DNA of 18,844 bases. Source: Firmicutes bacterium UBA3553. Lineage in GTDB: Bacteria; Bacillota; Clostridia; Tissierellales; Sedimentibacteraceae. Below the pieces are notes generated by a model. It did no database searches. It was not told the DNA's origin and saw only the letters and a list, made by a program, of their open reading frames with translations. The stretch's first letter is position 1. Each line of letters starts with the position of its first letter. Position numbers and translations under genes: made by a program. Location of the stretch: NCBI GenBank assembly GCA_002381185.1, contig DFOA01000027.1, forward strand, positions 1 through 18,844, written 5' to 3'. Below are positions 1 through 7,503 of the stretch, piece by piece.

Positions 1-1719
1 ATTTTATCGGAATAATCCTGGTAATCCTGATATCGGGATAGCCAAGATTTATCAGTGGCCGGACAGCGTGCGGGATTGGCAGGAGAGCGCTCCGGTCTTT
101 TTATGGATCAAGTAAGAATTACAAAGGAGATGAGAATAGCCGATGAACAACGAAACGTACCAGCTGAACTTATTCGACCTCGATACCTCGTTTGGGAGAA
201 TGTGCCGGGAGCTTTCAGCTCCGCAGACGGCGAAGACTTCAGGGCGGTTATCGAGGAGATCGTCCGCATCAAGGATAACACCTGTAATGTGCCTCGACCT
301 GAGTCCGGGCGTTGGGAATCTGCTGGGTCTGCCATATTGGGAAATGAATTCAGTCTGGCTTGGCGTGTCTTGGACGCTCAGTACTGGGGAGTCCCCCAAC
401 GACGTCGTCGAATCTTCCTTATCGCAGATTTTGGAGGAAACACCGCACCCAAAATATTATTTGAGCAAGACAGCCTGCTCGGGAATACTTCGAAGAGCGA
501 AAAACAGAGGAAAGGAACTGCCTCCTCAGCTCAAGGAAGCATTGATGATACAGGCAGGACTCGCATGACAGAATTAGATACAGAGAAAAAGGTATTGAAT
601 GACAGAATGGACAATGATGAAAAGATAAATGCATTTCATATAAATCAAAGAGATGAATTGATTGATCTTGACGGAATATCAGGTGCTCTATTGGCAACTC
701 GAAACATGCAGATGCAGACTTTTGTAACACAGCAGCCACTGATATGTTTGAACGACCATGGCGGAGAACGTATGGATATAACTGAAGAAATGACACCTAC
801 ACTTCGTGCGGGCATGGCAGGACATCAGCCCTTAATCATGGCGAGTCAGCAGGGTGGAGCTGAGATTGGAGAGGGAATCTGTCCAACAATTACATCAGCT
901 GCAGGAACCTCCGGCAACAACCAGCCGGTGCGGTTTGAAAATCATGCAAAGGATAGCAGGTACAATGGACCTTTAGAGGTGGCACCTACTGTGACAAGCA
1001 TTTATGGCACAGGCGGTAACAATGTCCCTCTTGTGGGTAAGCCTGTTGCATTTTCTCTTGACTCGAAAGAGTCAAACAGCATGAAATCATCAAATCCCTA
1101 TTCGGGATGCAGGGAAACAGATGTTGCCAGAACTATTGATACTACAAATCCTGACCCAAGCAAGAATCAGGGAGGTATTGCTATACTGCAGGAAACAATC
1201 TGCATCGCAGGAAATACGATCGACCGGGAGCCTGAAAACGGCGGAAACGGTCTGGGATGCCAGCCTAATATCAGCTATACAATTACTACAAGTGACCGTC
1301 ATGCAGTGTACAGCCGTCAAAGAAGTGATGAGTTTTCCGAAAATGATGTTGCTGCCACACAAAGTGCCAGGCAGTATAAGGATGCAACTGATCTTATTTG
1401 TCAACCTGAAATATTCGGTCAGTCACAGTATGGAAATTATGCAGAGGGTTGTGCTACTCTGCGAACCCAAGGTGGAGACAATGGCGGCGGAAGCGAAAAT
1501 CTTGTAAAAGAAAATAAGCAAAATCTCATTCGCAGGCTTACCCCTCTTGAATGCGAACGACTGCAGGGATTTCCTGATTACTGGACATTGATTCCGGGTG
1601 CCTCGGATAGTGCAAGATACAAGGCACTTGGCAACAGTGTGGCGATACCATGTGTGGAATTCGTTCTGCGCGGCATCGCCTATTTTTTACGCTTAATACA
1701 TGATAAACAGGAGGAATGA
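1..1719 (+). pseudogene. C5-cytosine DNA methyltransferase, frame-disrupted near its 5' end and cut by window start
   Basis: The family transfers a methyl group from S-adenosylmethionine to cytosine C5. The open frame from about 55 to 1719 (554 codons from a GTG at 55) shows late family motifs in order: the ENV motif (E48-N49-V50, within YLVWENVPGAF), the QRRRR motif (from residue 115), LTPLECERLQGFP (about 495) and ALGNSV (524-529). Between about residues 190 and 485 lies a long target-recognition region made of recurring PT(L/I/V)...G...N..P(L/V) blocks. The catalytic PCQ motif is missing. In frame, SQDLSVAG (40-63) sits where CQDLSVAG is expected, preceded by TAA (13-15), TAA (22-24) and TGA (28-30), while another frame is open from position 2 to 115. 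A small deletion or rearrangement near 30-42 therefore seems to have removed the catalytic cysteine. GTG 55 has no good ribosome binding site. A sequencing error, or an intact gene with an unusual 5' end, cannot be excluded. Confidence 0.75.
143..568 (+). CDS. Overlapping out-of-frame ORF inside the methyltransferase gene, 141 aa, unknown function
   Basis: This ORF is read in a different frame across the methyltransferase coding region. It has its own ATG at 143, with AAAGGAGA about 14 nt upstream, which is rather far. Its TGA (566-568) overlaps an ATG (565-567) that belongs to the methyltransferase frame. The N-terminus is MNNETYQLNLFDLDTSFGRM. The C-terminus contains LSQILEE, KYYLSKTACSGILRRA and RGKELPPQLKEAL. 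From memory, proteins with this kind of ending (KYYLSxKACxGILRRAxxRGKELPxxL) occur as hypothetical proteins in Firmicute phages and mobile elements, which suggests that both frames are used. No catalytic motif is visible. It may be a genuine overlapping gene or a by-product of constraint in the host frame; synonymous-site analysis would decide. Confidence 0.45.
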   Translation: MNNETYQLNLFDLDTSFGRMCRELSAPQTAKTSGRLSRRSSASRITPVMCLDLSPGVGNLLGLPYWEMNSVWLGVSWTLSTGESPNDVVESSLSQILEETPHPKYYLSKTACSGILRRAKNRGKELPPQLKEALMIQAGLA

Positions 1720-1721
1720 CT

Positions 1722-1979
1722 ATGTATATTTACCCTGACAATCTGAAAGCAAAGGCGACATTGTGGCTTTGGGAGCTGCGGGATATTGGGATTATTGGCG
1801 TGGGTCTTTTGATTTCTGTATTCGCACTGACACAGCTCCATTTCTTTATGCCCATTGTTTTCACAGCTCTATACGCATTTTTAACAATTCGATTTGAAGA
1901 TACAAGCATCCTTTGCTTTATACGAAATGCCGCCGGTTTTTTTATTTGGAAACAGCAAATCTATAAATGGAGAGCTTAA
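1722..1979 (+). CDS. PrgI/VirB3-like conjugation membrane protein
   Basis: A small protein of about 85 aa starting MYIYPDNLKAKATLWLWELR, with two hydrophobic segments at roughly residues 21-38 and 41-57 and a basic C-terminus (WKQQIYKWRA). This matches the PrgI-family inner-membrane proteins found just before VirB4 in Gram-positive type IV secretion clusters, where they play a VirB3-like role in the channel. An ATG at 1716 overlaps the previous stop codon, but AGGAGG (1709-1714) lies only 1 nt before it and 7 nt before ATG 1722, so 1722 is preferred. The next gene begins 3 nt after the stop, which indicates one operon. Confidence 0.75.
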   Translation: MYIYPDNLKAKATLWLWELRDIGIIGVGLLISVFALTQLHFFMPIVFTALYAFLTIRFEDTSILCFIRNAAGFFIWKQQIYKWRA

Positions 1980-1982
1980 TAT

Positions 1983-2564
1983 ATGAACAGAAAAAAGAAA
2001 CAAAAAGAAAAGGAATCAACACGTGCGCTCATCGGTATAACTGAAATAACGTCTCACAGTTTGGTAACTGAACATAGTGAGCTTGTATTTTTTATAATTA
2101 AGCCCACTAACATCAATGTGCTTTCCGACATCAGCATAGGTGCAAGAATATATGCACTTATGAACGTTTTGAAAGGAATAGCAGAAATTGAGATGCTTTG
2201 CCTAAATTCAAGGGAAAATTTTGAAGATGTAAAGTCAAATATGAGAATACGCATGGATTCTGAGCAGAACCCTGCTATACGAAAACTGCTTGTACAGGAT
2301 CAGACATATCTTGATCGTATGCAGGTGCAGATGGCTACTGCAAGGGAGTTTTTAATCATAATTCGTTTGCGGAATGAGAGAGAATCTGATGTCCAGCCAT
2401 ATCTTTCGCGTATTGAAAAAAGCCTTAAGGATCAAGGATTTACTGCAAGCAAGGCAAGTGAACCGGACATCAAGCGTATGCTTGGTGTCTATTATGAGCA
2501 GAACGTAACTACAGAAAGCTTTGAGGATTTAGACGGCGAAAGGTGGGTAATTTACGGTGAGTAA
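1983..2564 (+). CDS. VirB4-associated conjugation protein, 193 aa, function unknown
   Basis: A soluble protein with a very basic N-terminus (MNRKKKQKEKE). It has a predicted mixed alpha/beta body with phrases such as FIIKPTNINVLSD, IEMLCLNSRENFEDV, MATAREFLIIIRLR and YYEQNVTTESFEDLDG. I recognise it as the protein that usually sits between the PrgI-like gene and the VirB4 ATPase in clostridial conjugative elements. It resembles an N-terminal VirB4-type domain without the ATPase motor; no Walker motif is present. The ribosome binding site GGAGAG (1969-1974) precedes ATG 1983 by 8 nt. Its end overlaps the GTG start of the VirB4-like gene by 8 nt, so translational coupling is likely. A structural role at the ATPase is inference. 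Confidence 0.6.
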   Translation: MNRKKKQKEKESTRALIGITEITSHSLVTEHSELVFFIIKPTNINVLSDISIGARIYALMNVLKGIAEIEMLCLNSRENFEDVKSNMRIRMDSEQNPAIRKLLVQDQTYLDRMQVQMATAREFLIIIRLRNERESDVQPYLSRIEKSLKDQGFTASKASEPDIKRMLGVYYEQNVTTESFEDLDGERWVIYGE

Positions 2565-4386
2565 AATCAGAAAAAAAGAAAAACAAGAGATTGAAGGTAC
2601 GAAAATCAAGGATTTTCTTGACATGATATCGCCGAGTATTATCAAGTTCAATACAGATTACTTCATATGCGGCAATACCTACCGATGTGTATGGGCACTG
2701 AGAGAATACCCTACCAGTACCTCAGAGCAGTCGATATTGCGCCATTTGGGAGAAAAGGATAACGTGACTCTTCGTATTTATACAAGACAGGTGAATGCAG
2801 CAGAGGAGAGGAAGATCATTCATAATGCGGCAAACAAGAATCGTATGGATAAAAGCAGCACTAATGATTTACAACAGACGGTTACTGCGGAAAGCAATCT
2901 GCAGGACGTTGTAACTCTGGTATCATCAATGCACAGAAATCGAGAACCTCTTCTGCATTGTGCTGTTTTTATTGAACTGACAGCACATGATCTGGATACA
3001 TTAAAGCTTTTACAGACCGATGTACTGACGGAACTGGTTCGCTCGAAGCTTAATGTTGACCGCCTTATTCTGCAGCAACAGGAGGGTTTTTTGTCGGTGG
3101 GTCCTGCAGGAAGAAACGTGTTCGGGAATCAGTTTGAACGTGTGCTCCCGGCAAGCTCTGTAGCCAATCTTTACCCGTTCAACTATAGCGGCAAAACAGA
3201 TGCTAATGGCTTTTATCTTGGACGAGACAAATTCGGCAGCAACATTATTGTAGATTTTGATAAGCGTGATGATGATAAGACCAACGCCAATGTGCTAATT
3301 TTGGGTAACTCAGGCCAGGGCAAAAGCTATCTGCTAAAGCTTATTCTATGTAATGTTCTGGAATCCGGCAAGAATGTAATTGGATTAGACCCTGAGCATG
3401 AATACATTGAGCTTGTGAAAAATCTCGGCGGATGCTTCATTGACCTGATGAATGGTCAGTATATCATAAATCCTCTGGAGCCGAAAACATGGAATGAGGG
3501 CGAAAGTTTGGATGATACCGATGCACCTCAGGCATTCTGTCAGTCCACCAAACTCAGTCAGCATATTTCCTTTCTGAAAGACTTTTTCCGTTGCTATAAG
3601 GATTTTTCAGACAGTCACATTGATACAATTGAAATCATGTTAGGTAGGCTGTATGAAAAGTTTGGTATCAGTGACCGCACAGATTTCAGGAAACTGTCAG
3701 CCACAGACTATCCTGTTTTGTCCGACCTTTATTCGTTTATTGATGGTGAGTTTAGAGACTACGATAAAACAAAATACAATCTATACACACCTGAACTATT
3801 GCAGGAAATTCTGCTTGGACTACATTCAATGTGTATTGGTGCAGAAAGCAAATTCTTCAATGGCCACACCAATGTGACATCTGATCGCTTTATTGTGTTT
3901 GGCGTTAAAGGTCTTCTGCAGGCAAGCAGGAACGTAAAAAATGCATTGTTGTTTAATGTGCTTTCCTTCATGAGTGACAAGCTGTTGACTGAAGGAAATA
4001 CTGTTGCCAGCATTGATGAATTATACCTGTTCCTGACTAATCTGACCGCCATTGAATACATCAGGAATTTTATGAAAAGAGTTCGAAAGAAGGAGTCGGC
4101 TGTTATTCTGGCATCTCAGAACCTTGAAGACTTCAATATCGATGGAATAAGAGAACTGACTAAACCGCTGTTTTCTATTCCAACTCATACCTTTTTATTC
4201 AACGCCGGAAACATTGACAAGCAGTTTTATATTGATTCACTTCAGCTGGAAGAAAGTGAATACAATTTAATCCGCTTCCCGCAAAGGGGTGTTTGCCTTT
4301 TCAAATGCGGAATAGAAAGATATAACCTTGTGGTTCATGCTCCGGCGCATAAGGAAAAACTGTTCGGAAAAGCCGGCGGCCGATAA
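2557..4386 (+). CDS. VirB4/TraE-like conjugation ATPase
   Basis: A 609-aa ATPase that energises assembly and substrate passage of the conjugative type IV secretion channel at the cytoplasmic face. Walker A is GNSGQGKS at residues 250-257, and Walker B is VASIDELYLF with D487-E488. The downstream RVRKKESAVILASQNLEDF segment (about 508-526) is typical of the VirB4/TraC/TraE motor. The length is close to the Gram-positive VirB4 norm. GTG at 2557 overlaps the preceding gene (stop 2562-2564), and AAAGGTGG lies upstream within that gene; no better in-frame ATG precedes the conserved N-terminus. The position directly after the PrgI-like gene and its partner is the classical order. No defect is visible, so the protein is probably functional. 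Confidence 0.9.
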   Translation: MSKIRKKEKQEIEGTKIKDFLDMISPSIIKFNTDYFICGNTYRCVWALREYPTSTSEQSILRHLGEKDNVTLRIYTRQVNAAEERKIIHNAANKNRMDKSSTNDLQQTVTAESNLQDVVTLVSSMHRNREPLLHCAVFIELTAHDLDTLKLLQTDVLTELVRSKLNVDRLILQQQEGFLSVGPAGRNVFGNQFERVLPASSVANLYPFNYSGKTDANGFYLGRDKFGSNIIVDFDKRDDDKTNANVLILGNSGQGKSYLLKLILCNVLESGKNVIGLDPEHEYIELVKNLGGCFIDLMNGQYIINPLEPKTWNEGESLDDTDAPQAFCQSTKLSQHISFLKDFFRCYKDFSDSHIDTIEIMLGRLYEKFGISDRTDFRKLSATDYPVLSDLYSFIDGEFRDYDKTKYNLYTPELLQEILLGLHSMCIGAESKFFNGHTNVTSDRFIVFGVKGLLQASRNVKNALLFNVLSFMSDKLLTEGNTVASIDELYLFLTNLTAIEYIRNFMKRVRKKESAVILASQNLEDFNIDGIRELTKPLFSIPTHTFLFNAGNIDKQFYIDSLQLEESEYNLIRFPQRGVCLFKCGIERYNLVVHAPAHKEKLFGKAGGR

Positions 4387-4406
4387 TGAAGAAGGGAGAA
4401 TAAATT

Positions 4407-4886
4407 ATGGATAGACTTGAAAATCAGAAAGAAGAAAAGAAGGGTATTCTGGAAGACATGCTTTCTTTTATCCGCTACACGCCAAATCGTGAGGCGGATA
4501 TTTTAGCTTTTATGGAGAAGTATCAAAAGTCAGATAATGAGGAACGCCCGACTATTCTGGAGCATCTCAGATGCTGTATGGATGGAAAGGAATATCCCAA
4601 TCCTTACGCTTACAGCTACCATTATACACAAGAAGATGTATCTGCAATAGGAGAAATATTAGATGAATATATAGATTGCCTTATATCCGCAGAAGGCAAT
4701 CCTGATTTTATTTCAAAATGTGTAAGAGATGCTGTATTAAAAATAAATGAGTTGAATGAATCATGTGAAGGATATCTGGTTGACACATGGAGAAGAGAGA
4801 GACTGTGTGCTTTCATTAATTCAGCAGCTTCGACTGCAGGACTTTCACAAGAGAAAGACGTTACATTGGAGCACAGGATGTGGTAA
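4407..4886 (+). CDS. Hypothetical acidic protein of the conjugation operon, 159 aa
   Basis: I do not recognise a family. The protein is acidic, predicted mostly helical, and lacks a signal peptide or membrane segment. The N-terminal half (LSFIRYTPNREADILAFMEK) resembles a small regulatory or adaptor helical bundle. The C-terminal half contains WRRERLCAFINSAAS. The start ATG 4407 follows AAGGGAGAA at a good distance. It lies 20 nt after the VirB4-like gene and 13 nt before the amidoligase gene, on the same strand, so co-transcription is likely. It may serve the amidoligase/cyclotransferase module or the secretion system; nothing in the sequence decides. Confidence 0.7.
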   Translation: MDRLENQKEEKKGILEDMLSFIRYTPNREADILAFMEKYQKSDNEERPTILEHLRCCMDGKEYPNPYAYSYHYTQEDVSAIGEILDEYIDCLISAEGNPDFISKCVRDAVLKINELNESCEGYLVDTWRRERLCAFINSAASTAGLSQEKDVTLEHRMW

Positions 4887-4899
4887 AGGCGGTGGCTAA

Positions 4900-5928
4900 A
4901 TGGAGATACAGGGGCAAAATTTTGGTATTGAAATAGAGATGACCGGGATTACAAGAACTCGTGCTGCCGATGTAATTGCAGAGTATTTCGGGACATCAAG
5001 CCAACATAGCGGAGGAGGATATGACGCTTATTCTGTCAAAGATGGCGAAAGACGTATATGGAAGCTTGTGAGCGACGGAAGTATTGATTGCCAAAAAAGG
5101 GATGGACGCAGAAAGGTAAGTGCAGATAGAAATTACAGTGTGGAGCTGGTCAGTCCAATTTGCAAATATACAGATATTGAAACTGTTCAGGAGCTGATTC
5201 GAAAACTTAGGGGAGCCGGTGCGTTTGTGAATTCCTCCTGTGGAATTCACATTCACATTAATGCCGCTCCCTTTGACGCCATAAAACTCCGTAATTTGGT
5301 CAATATCATGGCAGCCAAAGAGGATATGATTTATAAGGCATTAAAGGTTTCGAGGGGGAGGGAGAATGATTACTGTAAAAAAATTGACCCTGCTTTTTTA
5401 GAGAGGCTCAATCGTAATAAGCCTGATACTCTCGATAAGTTTAAGCGTCTATGGTATAACGGAAACGACGGAAGTCAGCAACACTATCATTCAAGCCGTT
5501 ACCGATGTCTAAATCTGCACAGTGTATTTCAGAAGGGAACTGTTGAATTCCGGGCATTTAACGGAGACCTTCATGCGGGAAAAATTAAAGCATATATTCA
5601 GTTTTGTCTTGCAATTGCTGCCCAGGCGCTTAATCAAAGATCGGCAAGCCCCACAAAAACAATGTCAACAAATGAAAAATATACCTTTCGTGTATGGCTG
5701 TTGAGGCTTGGCATGATAGGAGATGAGTTCAAGACTGCTCGAAAGCATCTTTTAGATCACTTGGAAGGGTGCATTGCATGGAAGGACCCTGCACAGGCTG
5801 AGAGACAAAAAGAGAGATTAAGACAGAAAAAAGAAGAGGAACTGTCACAGAGACAGACAGAGGAAAGAGAAGAAATTGTTATGGAATCGGAGGCAGAGCA
5901 CACCTCCGATTTTGCTATGTCAATGTAA
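4900..5928 (+). CDS. Amidoligase (COOH-NH2 ligase, glutamine synthetase-like fold)
   Basis: Amidoligase_2-type enzymes use ATP to join a carboxyl group to an amine, probably making gamma-glutamyl or peptide-like bonds on a peptide, protein or cell-wall substrate. Visible motifs are FGIEIEMT (residues 8-15, metal-binding glutamates E11 and E13), DGSI (about 64), ELVSP, CGIHIHIN (114-121), RYRCLNLHS (about 201) and VEFRAFNGDLHAGK (from about 215), all expected for the family. The C-terminal 60 residues are a charged, coiled-coil-like helix rich in Glu, Arg and Gln. Start ATG 4900 is preceded by AAAGGCGGTGG. The natural downstream partner, a gamma-glutamylcyclotransferase-like gene, is now about 1.58 kb away because of an insertion sequence. 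Family assignment is firm; the substrate is unknown. Confidence 0.85.
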   Translation: MEIQGQNFGIEIEMTGITRTRAADVIAEYFGTSSQHSGGGYDAYSVKDGERRIWKLVSDGSIDCQKRDGRRKVSADRNYSVELVSPICKYTDIETVQELIRKLRGAGAFVNSSCGIHIHINAAPFDAIKLRNLVNIMAAKEDMIYKALKVSRGRENDYCKKIDPAFLERLNRNKPDTLDKFKRLWYNGNDGSQQHYHSSRYRCLNLHSVFQKGTVEFRAFNGDLHAGKIKAYIQFCLAIAAQALNQRSASPTKTMSTNEKYTFRVWLLRLGMIGDEFKTARKHLLDHLEGCIAWKDPAQAERQKERLRQKKEEELSQRQTEEREEIVMESEAEHTSDFAMSM

Positions 5929-5934
5929 AGACTA

Positions 5935-5940
5935 ACTATA
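5935..5940. repeat. ACTATA, left copy flanking the IS110 element
   Basis: The second copy is at 7475-7480. The pair is a candidate for the recombination core or target duplication of the IS110-type insertion. A 6-bp AT-rich repeat is weak evidence by itself; the restored operon spacing is the stronger argument. Confidence 0.35.
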
Positions 5941-5965
5941 TGAAGTCAAGAGAAAATTGAGAAAT

Positions 5966-5991
5966 TAATAAGAAAAAACTAATAAGAAAAA
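5966..5991. repeat. Short A-rich tandem repeat, two copies
   Basis: TAATAAGAAAAA occurs at 5966-5977 and 5980-5991, near the left end of the insertion sequence. It may be an end-specific sequence of the element or simple AT-rich slippage. Confidence 0.4.
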
Positions 5992-6004
5992 GAGCATGAC
6001 AAAT

Positions 6005-6023
6005 AGAACAACAGAGTTGTTCT
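6005..6023 (-). terminator. 8-bp hairpin downstream of the transposase
   Basis: AGAACAAC (6005-6012) and GTTGTTCT (6016-6023) form a perfect stem with a 3-nt loop, just beyond the transposase stop. On the minus strand a T-rich run follows only after some 10 nt, so it may be a weak terminator or an end structure of the element. Confidence 0.35.
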
Positions 6024-6045
6024 GAAAAAATATGGCAATTAAATA

Positions 6046-7222
6046 TCAGATTTGAGGAAGAAAAGCAGTATTGTTTTTAAGGAGGTAAAAAATGACCCTT
6101 AAAAGCTTCTTGCCCATATGGCTTCTGGCGACATTAAAATGTTTACCTTCCGAGCGCTTTTTAGCTAAATAAGCAGAAAATGTAGCATCACGCATAGGAA
6201 CCAAACGAGCAGCCTGCAAGATGGCCCATCTAAGGTAAGTAGAGCCACGCTTAACCATTGGAGTTTTAGAGGCATTAAATTTTCCAGACTGATAAGTAGA
6301 AGGTTCCATACCAGCAAAAGCTAAAAGTTTAGCAGGAGTTAAAAAACGTTCAATATCGCCGATTTTAGCTAATATAATAGCAGCTAGGGTGTATCCAATA
6401 CCAGGGATTGTGATAATGGGAGAATTAATCTCATCAAACACTTTTAATCTGCTTGTCCAAGATATCTATTTCATTTTGAACAGATTGTATGAGACGAATA
6501 GTTTGTTGTAGTTCAAAAGCAATAGAACGATTAGCAGAACCAATAGAATTAGATGCTAATTCTTTTAAGGTAATAGCTTTATCCTTACCATACTTGCCTT
6601 TGGAAGACTTGGTAATAATGTTAGTAAGCTTAGTTAAATGACAAGACTTAATATCATTAGGTGTTGATAATTCAAGTAATAAAGCATAACTGGAAGCTTG
6701 ATGAATTGACCAAAAAAGACTTGGCAACTCAGGAAAAATAACATCAATGAGTCTGGTTACAGAAATTTTAAGCTTGGAACGGTAGCCAATTAAACGAAAT
6801 CTGTGTCTAGTTAGTGACTTAAGCTCTTGAATGTGATAAGATACTGGTGAATAGGATTTAGATTCATCAGAAAAGAGCATAGTCGCAATGACTTTGGCGT
6901 CAGTTTTATCTGTTTTAGTTTTCCTAAGGGTTCCGGCCTTACGAAAAAGATTAGTAGCCAACGGATTGAGGGTGTGAACCTCAAAGCCTTTGGAAAACAG
7001 ATAATTTGTGATATTAGTGCTGTAATGACCTGTTGATTCAAGTCCTATTTTTACATTACAAATATCCTTAGAATCAAGTGCATAAAGAATGGCTGAATAC
7101 AGAGTTTCAAACCCTTCTTTTGAATTATCAATACGTAAGGAATCAGTTAAAACTGAACCATTAGAATCAATGATACAACAATCATGTTTTGCTTTGGAAA
7201 CGTCAATACCAACAAAAATCAT
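6046..7222 (-). pseudogene. IS110-family transposase, frameshifted into two ORFs (262 + 131 aa)
   Basis: IS110 transposases combine an N-terminal RuvC-like DEDD nuclease with a C-terminal serine-containing domain and are guided by a bridge RNA. The first ORF (7222-6434) carries the DEDD residues D7 (GIDVSK), E62 (LESTGHY), D105 and D108 (KTDKTDAK). The second ORF (6441-6046) carries PGIGYTLAA, FAGMEPSTYQSGKF and KRGSTYLRWAILQAA, the C-terminal transposase_20 part. The join reads AGT GTT TGA TGA, while one base later the frame continues as TTT GAT GAG ATT AAT. Together they would give about 390 aa, a normal length. The simplest reading is an inactivating frameshift. GTT TGA could in theory allow +1 slippage, but this is unusual for the family. 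ATG 7222 has AAAGGAG 9 nt upstream on the minus strand. Confidence 0.85.
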
Positions 7223-7480
7223 AGTAAAAAACTCCTTTATAAAATGTAATACGCTATGTTTCCACGAACTCTATGTTGAATGTATCCTTGCTATATATAA
7301 AACGTCATGCGCGTTATCTAACTAATTAATAAATAAACATAGAGCTGCGGTTAGAGCCTTTATAAGAACAGTCGGCTGTTTTTTACAGCTGCTGTAGGAG
7401 AGCGAACTAATCCACAGCGTCTATAAAAGATTATATAGAAAATAATCAAGAAAAGAAAATAATTTAATGGAATTACTATA
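7223..7480 (-). ncRNA. Candidate IS110 bridge RNA region
   Basis: IS110 elements encode a structured bridge RNA in the noncoding end upstream of the transposase. This about 258-nt stretch is in the right place and contains paired elements. CTCTATGTT (7269-7277) matches AACATAGAG (7336-7344) as a 9-bp long-range stem. Inside it is a short AACG/CGTT pair near 7301-7315. A second hairpin combines ACAG (7368-7371) with CTGT (7392-7395) and GCTGT (7375-7379) with ACAGC (7385-7389) around a five-base loop. The guide loops cannot be assigned by eye. Structure plus family position supports the call; transcription is not shown. Confidence 0.35.
7475..7480. repeat. ACTATA, right copy flanking the IS110 element
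   Basis: This copy matches 5935-5940. It sits in the loop of a small palindrome, ATGGAA (7467-7472) and TTCCAT (7482-7487), so the right junction is locally self-complementary. Confidence 0.35.
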
Positions 7481-7503
7481 GTTCCATTATACAAGGAGAA
7501 CGT

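Larger units (their letters stand above)
5941..7480 (-). mobile_element. IS110-family insertion sequence, probable limits
   Basis: An about 1.54-kb AT-rich segment with a minus-strand IS110-type transposase (6046-7222), a noncoding 5' region of about 260 nt (7223-7480) and a short 3' flank of about 100 nt. The hexamer ACTATA occurs at 5935-5940 and again at 7475-7480. Deleting one copy plus the segment joins the amidoligase stop to the cyclotransferase ribosome binding site with a 35-nt spacer, the expected operon layout. No long terminal inverted repeats are seen, as usual for this family. The exact ends are inferred; ACTATA could be the core/target sequence or a chance repeat. Confidence 0.65.

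Noticed and set aside
5135..5256. Part of a minus-strand ORF inside the amidoligase gene
   Set aside because: The plus-strand amidoligase motifs are clear; the minus frame is a shadow with no motif or start signal.
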